From Desmodesmus armatus (taxonomy: Eukaryota > Chlorophyta > Chlorophyceae > Sphaeropleales > Scenedesmaceae), in contig VIIQ02000116.1 in assembly GCA_007449985.2 (NCBI GenBank), forward strand, positions 1 to 64,000: a DNA stretch of 64,000 nucleotides, given 5' to 3'. The position numbers were made by a program, and so were the translations under genes. Of the stretch, positions 58,101 through 64,000 are shown in pieces. The notes below the pieces were generated by a model. It searched no databases, was not told where the DNA came from, and was given only the letters and a program-made list of their open reading frames with translations. Numbering within the stretch: the stretch's first letter is position 1; every line of letters begins with the position of its first letter.

Positions 58101-61100
58101 GCGTCCTCTGGGCCGCCAGCAGTGGCAGCAATGGCGGTGGCAGCAATGGTGGTGGCTGTAGGAACGGTACAAACGGCGCCAGCAGTCTAAACCCTGCCAG
58201 GCGCCTGCGGCATGCTGTGCTGGGTGCAGGGGGCGGCATCGCGGCCAACCTGGCAGGCAACAGTTACGTGGTCGTGTGCGTCAGCGGCAACGGCACCAGC
58301 ATTAATGATCGGGGCCGCAGCACGCTGCGTCACAACACAGCGCAGGCCCTGGGGGGTGCGGTGTACCTCAACTCCACGCAGATCGCACCAGACTGCCCGT
58401 TCCCTCAGCCCGGTCCTGCACTAACGGAGACATGCTTCCCTGGTGGCTGGTGGCCAAAGAAGTGCGGGTTCAACACCTTGGATCTTGACTGGCAGGGCTC
58501 TTTGGCTTCGGCCGGCGGGGACCTGGTTGCATGGGCTGGTGACACCTCAGGTTTCAACATGGCATGTACCCTTTCAGGGGCTGCATGCAGCGCCAGCAAC
58601 GGCACCCTGCAGGAAGCCGGCAATGCAACCAGCAGCCGTGCTGGCAGAGTGAACCAGCAAGGTGTCTGGGTCAAGCAGGGAGCGGCCGGCGGGGGCGCAC
58701 GCAGCAACAGCAGCAGCGGTCTCAGCGGGGCGCAGCAGACGTGTGTGCGCACGTTTGACGCGCAGGCGCCGTATGTGTGTGCGGCTGGCTCGGGCCTTGC
58801 TGGCCGGAACGTCATGCTGGTGGATGAGACCCGCAAGTTCCAGCTCCCGGCAAGCTTCTATGTCTATGTGAGTGTTCTGACGCTGCAGCAGAGCCTCAGC
58901 TGCTTCTAAGATCGTGTTTGATGTGGAGCGCATGCGTGAGACTGGGTTTGCCAGCAAGCAACTGCTTGCTGGACAGGGCAGCAGACAGCAGCAACAGCCA
59001 GTGTGCTTCCAGCATGCACCATGCATGTGTATTGACGCATCTTCGTTCCCTTGTTGCTGGTACTCTGACTCATTCTTGCTTCACTAACGCTCGCTTGCAT
59101 CTTGTGTGCTGTGTGTACTCCAGAACACGACCTGCATCCAAGAGACCAGCAACTTCAGCCGCAGCTGGCAGGCTTGCGCAGTGGCAGGCGACATCCCACA
59201 TGAGATCCCGCGTGTCTTCAGCGGCGACACCATGAACCTGACAGTCAGCCTGGGCACCACGCAGCAGCGGCTGCACCCCAGCACGCAGGACGCAGTGATC
59301 GGCATCGTGCAGCTGCAGCAGCCCCCTGATGGCAGCTTGTTCGTGATTGGTGATATCCGGCAGCAGATGCAGATGGGTCTTGCCAGCTTTAGCAACATGG
59401 CACTGCAGCCGGTCACCCCGCCGATTAGCAACCGGGAGTATGAGTTCAGGTGCGCGCGAGTACGTCGTGTGTCTCCTGCTGCTCGTCTGTGAGTGCAGGC
59501 AGAGAATCTGCCCTGTTCCTCGGTTGGCAGCTTAGGCAGAAGTCGTCACGTCACTGCGAGTTCAAAGGCTTGGCATAGTCGCAACAGGGGGCGGCAGGGC
59601 AGGAGAGGGAGAAAATGCTGGAGTGCAGGCGCCGTGTTGACTGCACTGCCCTCGGCACGAGTCAGAGGTATAATTTCAATACGCTTAGCCCTGTGCTGGC
59701 TGCGTGGCTGCTGCTGCAGGTTTGTCCCTGCTTGGGGTGCCGGAAACGACCTGCTGCGCCAGGTCAAGCATGTCTCCGTGCATGTCCTGCTGCTGCGCTG
59801 CACGCTGGGCATGCACATGACGGTGAGTTTGGAAGCAGCACTGAAGTCACACACTTTGGAAGAATGGAATGCATCACACTCTGCAGGCATGACCAGCTGC
59901 GCACAAATGTGCCTTGTTCAGCTGGGCAGTGTTCGTCTGTTGCATGCAATTATCACACAGCAAGCTCAACCTTTAAAGTGCTGCAAACCTGTCTGCAGAT
60001 CAACCGCTGTGTCCGCTGCTCGGCAAACGGCACCTACTCGCTCAACCCCTTCACAAACGAGACCATCGGCTGCCAGCCCTGCCCAAACGGCGGCCTCTGT
60101 CAGAACGGCCTGCTCGCCCCGCGCATAGGCTACTACAGCTACAACCCCTTCGTACCACAGATCCTGCCGTGCCCGCTCAAGGGCGCATGCACGGGCGGCA
60201 GGCGTGTTGAGTGGGGCCTCCCTCCTGCTGTCCTCAAGGAGCTGCAGCGTCAGAGCCTGGCTGTGCCTTCTTCCGCCCGGCGGAAGCCTCCTGGGCCAAA
60301 TGCCTGGCAGGACTCATGGGATTGGGGCAGTCCTGTCGCTGGGCGGCACCTGCTGGCGGGCGACGATGCAGCAAGCCAAGCGCGGGTGGGTGCAGCTGGT
60401 GCAGAGGTTGCAGAGGGCTTTGACAGGCACAGGAGAAGCAGCTTGCTGCCGCGCCAGCACAGGTTGCCAGATAGCCACGAGCTGCAGGATGGCTCGGATG
60501 CAGAGGGTTATGCGCAGCAGCGCGAAGCGCAGCAGCAGACGGTGGTTGTGAGCCGGAGGGCGGCGCTGATGGGGTACAATCAGCTGCTGGCGCAGCTCTG
60601 GGCGAATGACAGTACGGATGGCATGCCGCTGCTGATGGGTGTGGAGTTTTCGGAGCTGCTTGATGCATGGCACAGGCTGCAGTGCAACCCTGGGTGAGTT
60701 GAAGGCGTCGGCTGTGTTAGGCAGCAGGCTCGCCGGTGGGGTTCGTCCAAAGCAATGCTTTTTTTGTGTGCTGCTGCTGTGTCCTTCTTCATTTTGGTGG
60801 GTTTCCATAGCCGGGACTACTCTGCCTTCTTCAACCAGCACAAAATGGTTGCCGCGTCACCATCAGCACCCTCATGTGTGGTTGCGGCATGCGTCTGCTT
60901 CTCGCTTGCAGGTACAACGGGTTGTTCTGCGGTCGCTGTGACCTGAACTACGTGGACCCCATGCTGCTGGCTGCTGACAAGGCCGCAGGCCCCTTGGGCG
61001 CGCCAGACAGGCAGGGCGACCGCTACGGCCTTCACATGGGCAGCTGCGTCAAGTGCCAGTCTCCTGCAGTCATCGGCCTTGCGCTGTTCGGCCTCTTTCT

Positions 61101-63658
61101 GCTGCTGTTCGCGTACAACGCATTTGGCATGTGCATGCAGCTGCGCAACAGCGGGATTCGAGACCCCTACCTGCGCTTCGTACGGACGCTGGCAGCGCAG
61201 CAGGCACAGCAGCAGAATGGCGGCCAGCTCCAACCACAGGGCAGCGGCTGGACTGGGCTCACACCCAATGGCAGCTCCGGCACTCTTGGACGTGCCAGCA
61301 GCAGCAGCAGCCAGGCCAGTCAGAGCCAAGGCCAGAGTCAGCACCCCCAGGCCTCACAGCACGGCAACAGCAGCAACAGTGCCTCCGGAGCCAACAGCCA
61401 GCAGCAATCCCTGGTGGGCAACTGCTACAGCGTGAACACGGTCGTCAGCACGCAGATTTCGTACGGTTTTGCTGTGCCGTTTGCAGCAGTGGGTGGCGGT
61501 GGAGCGCCGTCGGGTCTGCCGCTGCAGGCGTCAGTGCTGCGCTCCGGCACCTCACAGCAGCTCTCACAGCAGTTGCTGGTGAGGACCAGCACCATTTCCT
61601 CCAGCCCGTATCCAGCACAGCGGCAGGGCAGCATACCAGCTGGTGGTAGCTCTTCCCTTGTGCAGCAGGGCTCGTCCGCAGGACCCCTGAGTCCTATGGG
61701 TAGCCTAGGGTCCCCATTCCTGCAGCAGGCCCACCTGCCCCCTCTGCCGCCGCTGCACTCTGGCCAGCAGTACCCCAGGCAGCAGCAGCAGCAGCAGGCG
61801 ATGCCGCACCATCCTCATCATCAGCAGCAGCAGCAGGCTCTGCCTGTGAGTCCTATGCATGGAGCGCAGGGGCAACAGAGAGCTTCCTGGGGAGGTAGCA
61901 CCAGCAGCTGGGATGCAGGGGGGCCGGGGAATGCAGCCACTCCTAGCAGTGGCCTCCCTAGGGCCAGCACCATGCCGCACAGCTCTACGGCTCAGGCGCA
62001 AGCAGCAGCGGCACACGCAGGCACCAGCGGTGATCCTACCACAGCTGCTGCGACGGTGGCAGGCAGTGCTGCAGCAGCCGGCACTGGGTCCGGGGCCAGC
62101 AGCAGTGCAGCAAGCCCACAGGGCGGGCCGGCGGCTGCTGCTGCTGGTGGCAGCAGCTTTGTGTTCACGAGCCAGCAGGACCAGCAGCAGCCACGGGATC
62201 AGCACCGGCAGGCCTCCTCACCACACCAGGGACAGTGGTGGAGCAATGGCGGCGCGGTAGACGGCACTAGCCCACAGCGGCAGCAGTCGCTGCCGCCGCC
62301 CGGGCCACAGCAGCAGCATTTTCACATGCTGCCGCCGCTGCCGCAACCGCACCCACACCCGCAGCACAGCATGCCGCCTGTTGGCAGCATGCGGCACCGG
62401 CACCAGTCATCTGTCCTTACCAGCACTTCGAGCAGCCAGCAGGTGCAGGGTGCAGGGCAGGGCAGCAATGGCGGCACGGGTGCGGGTGGCTCGAGTTTGC
62501 CAGGCAACGGCGGCAGCAGCAACCCCAGCAGGCGCAACAGCGGCAGCAGCCGTGGTGGCAGCGGCGGCCAGCAGCAGCAGCAGTCGCAGCAGCAGCGCCA
62601 GCAGCAAGGGTTCAGGAAGGGTCCTGCCGCGCTGCTGGTCGGGCTGTGGAAGGTCTTGACAAGTTACCTGCAGGTGCGTGAGGCTGGTCTGAATGCATGC
62701 GCAAGCGCTTTTTATTATCGCAAGCGCTTTTGATTATCACATGTCACCAGCCAAGCGTGTGTACAATGCTGTGCGTCTTGCTGGGGTTGCTGAGTTGGGA
62801 ACAAAAAGCACGGCACCGTCGGTTTGCTGTAACTGGCTTGACAGTCTCTTGGAGAGGCCCTAACACCACGATCAGCTGCAGTTCGGGTGGCCATCACTCA
62901 CAACGGTCTCAGCAAAAAACCCTCACACACCCTGTGACCTTTGCTGCTGATGCTGTTGCCACCTACTGCAGGTGCTGGGTACCATTCGCCACATCTCCCT
63001 GCGAGCCCTCCCAGAGATGTCCGCGCAAGCCCTGGCATGGGCCGACCTGTCGACCTTCACTTCCTTCGTCGCGCTCGACTGCTTGCTCCCTGGGCCCCAG
63101 GAATGGCACGCGTTCATCAAGCTCTTCGCACGGACGATCGCACTTCCGCTCCTGCTGCTCCTCGCTTCCGCACTCATGTGGACGACTTGCTGGCTTTTCC
63201 GGCATTTGGCCCTCCGGCTTCACCGGAAGTACGGCCATCGGCACAACTTGCGGTGGCAGCCGCTGCGGCAGATGCAGCGGCACGCGCGGGTTGCTCCCGA
63301 CCCACTCAAGGCTTACCTGAGCCCACGTATGCTCATCACCCTCGTAGTGTTGTCGTACAGTTTGTACCCTCTGGTAACTTCGGGGCTGCTGTACACGCTG
63401 CAGTGTGTGTACATTCCAGGGCCCTTTGCAGCAGAGTCTGCTGCAGTGGAGTACAGCAGGGGGCACTACGATTGGTTGCTACAGCGGCAGGCGGCTGCAA
63501 ACAGCAGTGCACTTGCTGGCGGTGTCGCTCGGAGCAGCGGCGTCGGCGGCAGCACCGGGCAGAGCGACATTCAGCTGTGCAGGCCGGGTCAGGGGGCGCT
63601 GGAGGCGGGGCTGTGCTGGGTGACCGGCAGGTTTTGGGCCATGGACTATGATGTGCAG
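52130..63658 (+). CDS. Giant surface beta-helix protein with C-terminal membrane helices, 15 exons, 3' incomplete
   Basis: Exons: 52130-52401, 52584-53541, 53904-54256, 54457-54718, 54925-55646, 55894-56071, 56276-56528, 56982-57163, 57353-57679, 57893-58867, 59124-59449, 59720-59822, 59999-60693, 60912-62673, 62972-63658. All are GT-AG and in phase, giving at least 2,685 residues. It begins with a signal peptide (MPQWVFLLALLVASLCEG). The first half repeats short beta-strand words with Asn ladders and Gly pairs, such as NVTFTGNNG, SVLDNNTATAVL, VEGNVAAEGGGLW, SIINNTASFGGGI and LRHNTAQALGGAVYL, as in right-handed parallel beta-helices and polymorphic membrane proteins. Exon 13 has a Cys-rich module (CVRCSANGTY, GCQPCPNGGLC). 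Membrane helices: FGLFLLLFAYNAFGM in exon 14, then in exon 15 LPLLLLLASALMW and LVVLSYSLYPLVTSGLLYTL. A Gln/Ser/Pro-rich loop of about 450 residues separates them. Similar protist proteins have a TRP-like C-terminal region. The last exons lie beyond the window. Confidence 0.75.
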
Positions 63659-64000
63659 GTAGGTCACGTGGAAGATGATACTACGTAGTGGTGGAATATA
63701 TTCTCTGAGTTGTGCTGCATGCTGAGTGTTTGATGGATGCATTGAAGGGCAGCATGAAGTGTCAAGGCTGAATCAAGGCTGTATTTGTGCTTCACTTGCA
63801 CGTGCCTCCCTCCCCTATCATGTGCTGGCCTTGCAGGGCTGCGGGGCCGGTGTGACATGTTGCTGCCAGCAGTACGCCTTTTGCTTCAGAGTCACAGTGC
63901 TGCTGGCAAACGCTGTCGCTAGAGCATTGATGCCATGACACACACGTGCTGACTTTGCAGTGTGTCAATTGTCGTTGATTGTTGCCCGTGCAGTGCTTTG
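63659..64000 (+). other. Intron and possible further exon of the beta-helix gene
   Basis: After the GTAGGT donor at 63659, an acceptor at 63836 (GGCCTTGCAG) could open a short in-phase exon, but it reads Cys-rich residues and soon a stop, unlike the hydrophobic continuation expected. A second acceptor-like TTTGCAG is at 63954-63960. I do not choose between them. Confidence 0.35.

Noticed and set aside
1..64000. CRISPR arrays, bacterial operons, rRNA genes
   Set aside because: The sequence is eukaryotic with spliced genes; no spaced identical repeats or rRNA-like stretches were seen.

Overview
The window looks like nuclear DNA of a green alga, probably Chlamydomonadales or a close chlorophyte relative. 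The basis is CAG/CTG-rich coding sequence giving poly-Gln and poly-Ala runs, many short introns with GTGAGT/GTGGGT-type donors and GCAG acceptors, TGTAA poly(A)-type signals after some stops, a coiled-coil protein of flagellar type, and a giant multi-exon beta-helix membrane protein. The species is not identifiable from sequence alone. Exon models were built by hand from splice signals and reading phase; no searches were run.

Left end (1 to about 11.9 kb): most of a large Ty3/gypsy-type LTR retrotransposon, cut at its 5' side by the window edge. Its first ORF (2,322 codons) encodes a retropepsin, then five diverged copies of an about 45-residue helical repeat joined by acidic linkers, then reverse transcriptase, RNase H, a complete-looking deoxynucleoside kinase domain and an unrecognised C-terminal domain. 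A second ORF starts in an ATGA overlap with the stop of the first and encodes a PHD finger followed by a zinc-binding DDE integrase with a GPY/F-like tail. A long noncoding 3' part follows, with a polypurine tract, repeated modules and a TATA box, and is read as the 3' LTR. A retroelement carrying its own dNTP-salvage kinase and a histone-reader-like finger is the most unusual content here.

Centre-left (12 to 24 kb): an orphan ORF that may be a gag fragment, gene-poor DNA containing a 553-bp element with perfect 38-bp terminal inverted repeats, then two minus-strand genes: a 1,043-residue protein with a C-terminal MYND finger and a low-complexity protein.

Centre (24 to 49 kb): plus-strand genes for a Gln/Ala-rich protein ending in a winged-helix-like domain resembling the TFIIF-alpha (RAP74) C-terminus, a PGG-domain four-helix membrane protein, an AP2/ERF-like DNA-binding protein followed by an unresolved coding region, a probable plastid membrane protein, a 13-exon coiled-coil protein of flagellar microtubule-associated type with one apparent single-base frameshift, and a five-exon protein of unknown function.

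Right end (49 to 64 kb): about 3.3 kb without a gene but with two minisatellites, then a gene of at least 15 exons for a secreted or surface parallel beta-helix protein with a Cys-rich module and C-terminal membrane helices, running off the window. The host genes look like unrelated housekeeping, ciliary, regulatory and surface functions; apart from the retrotransposon no functional cluster is evident.
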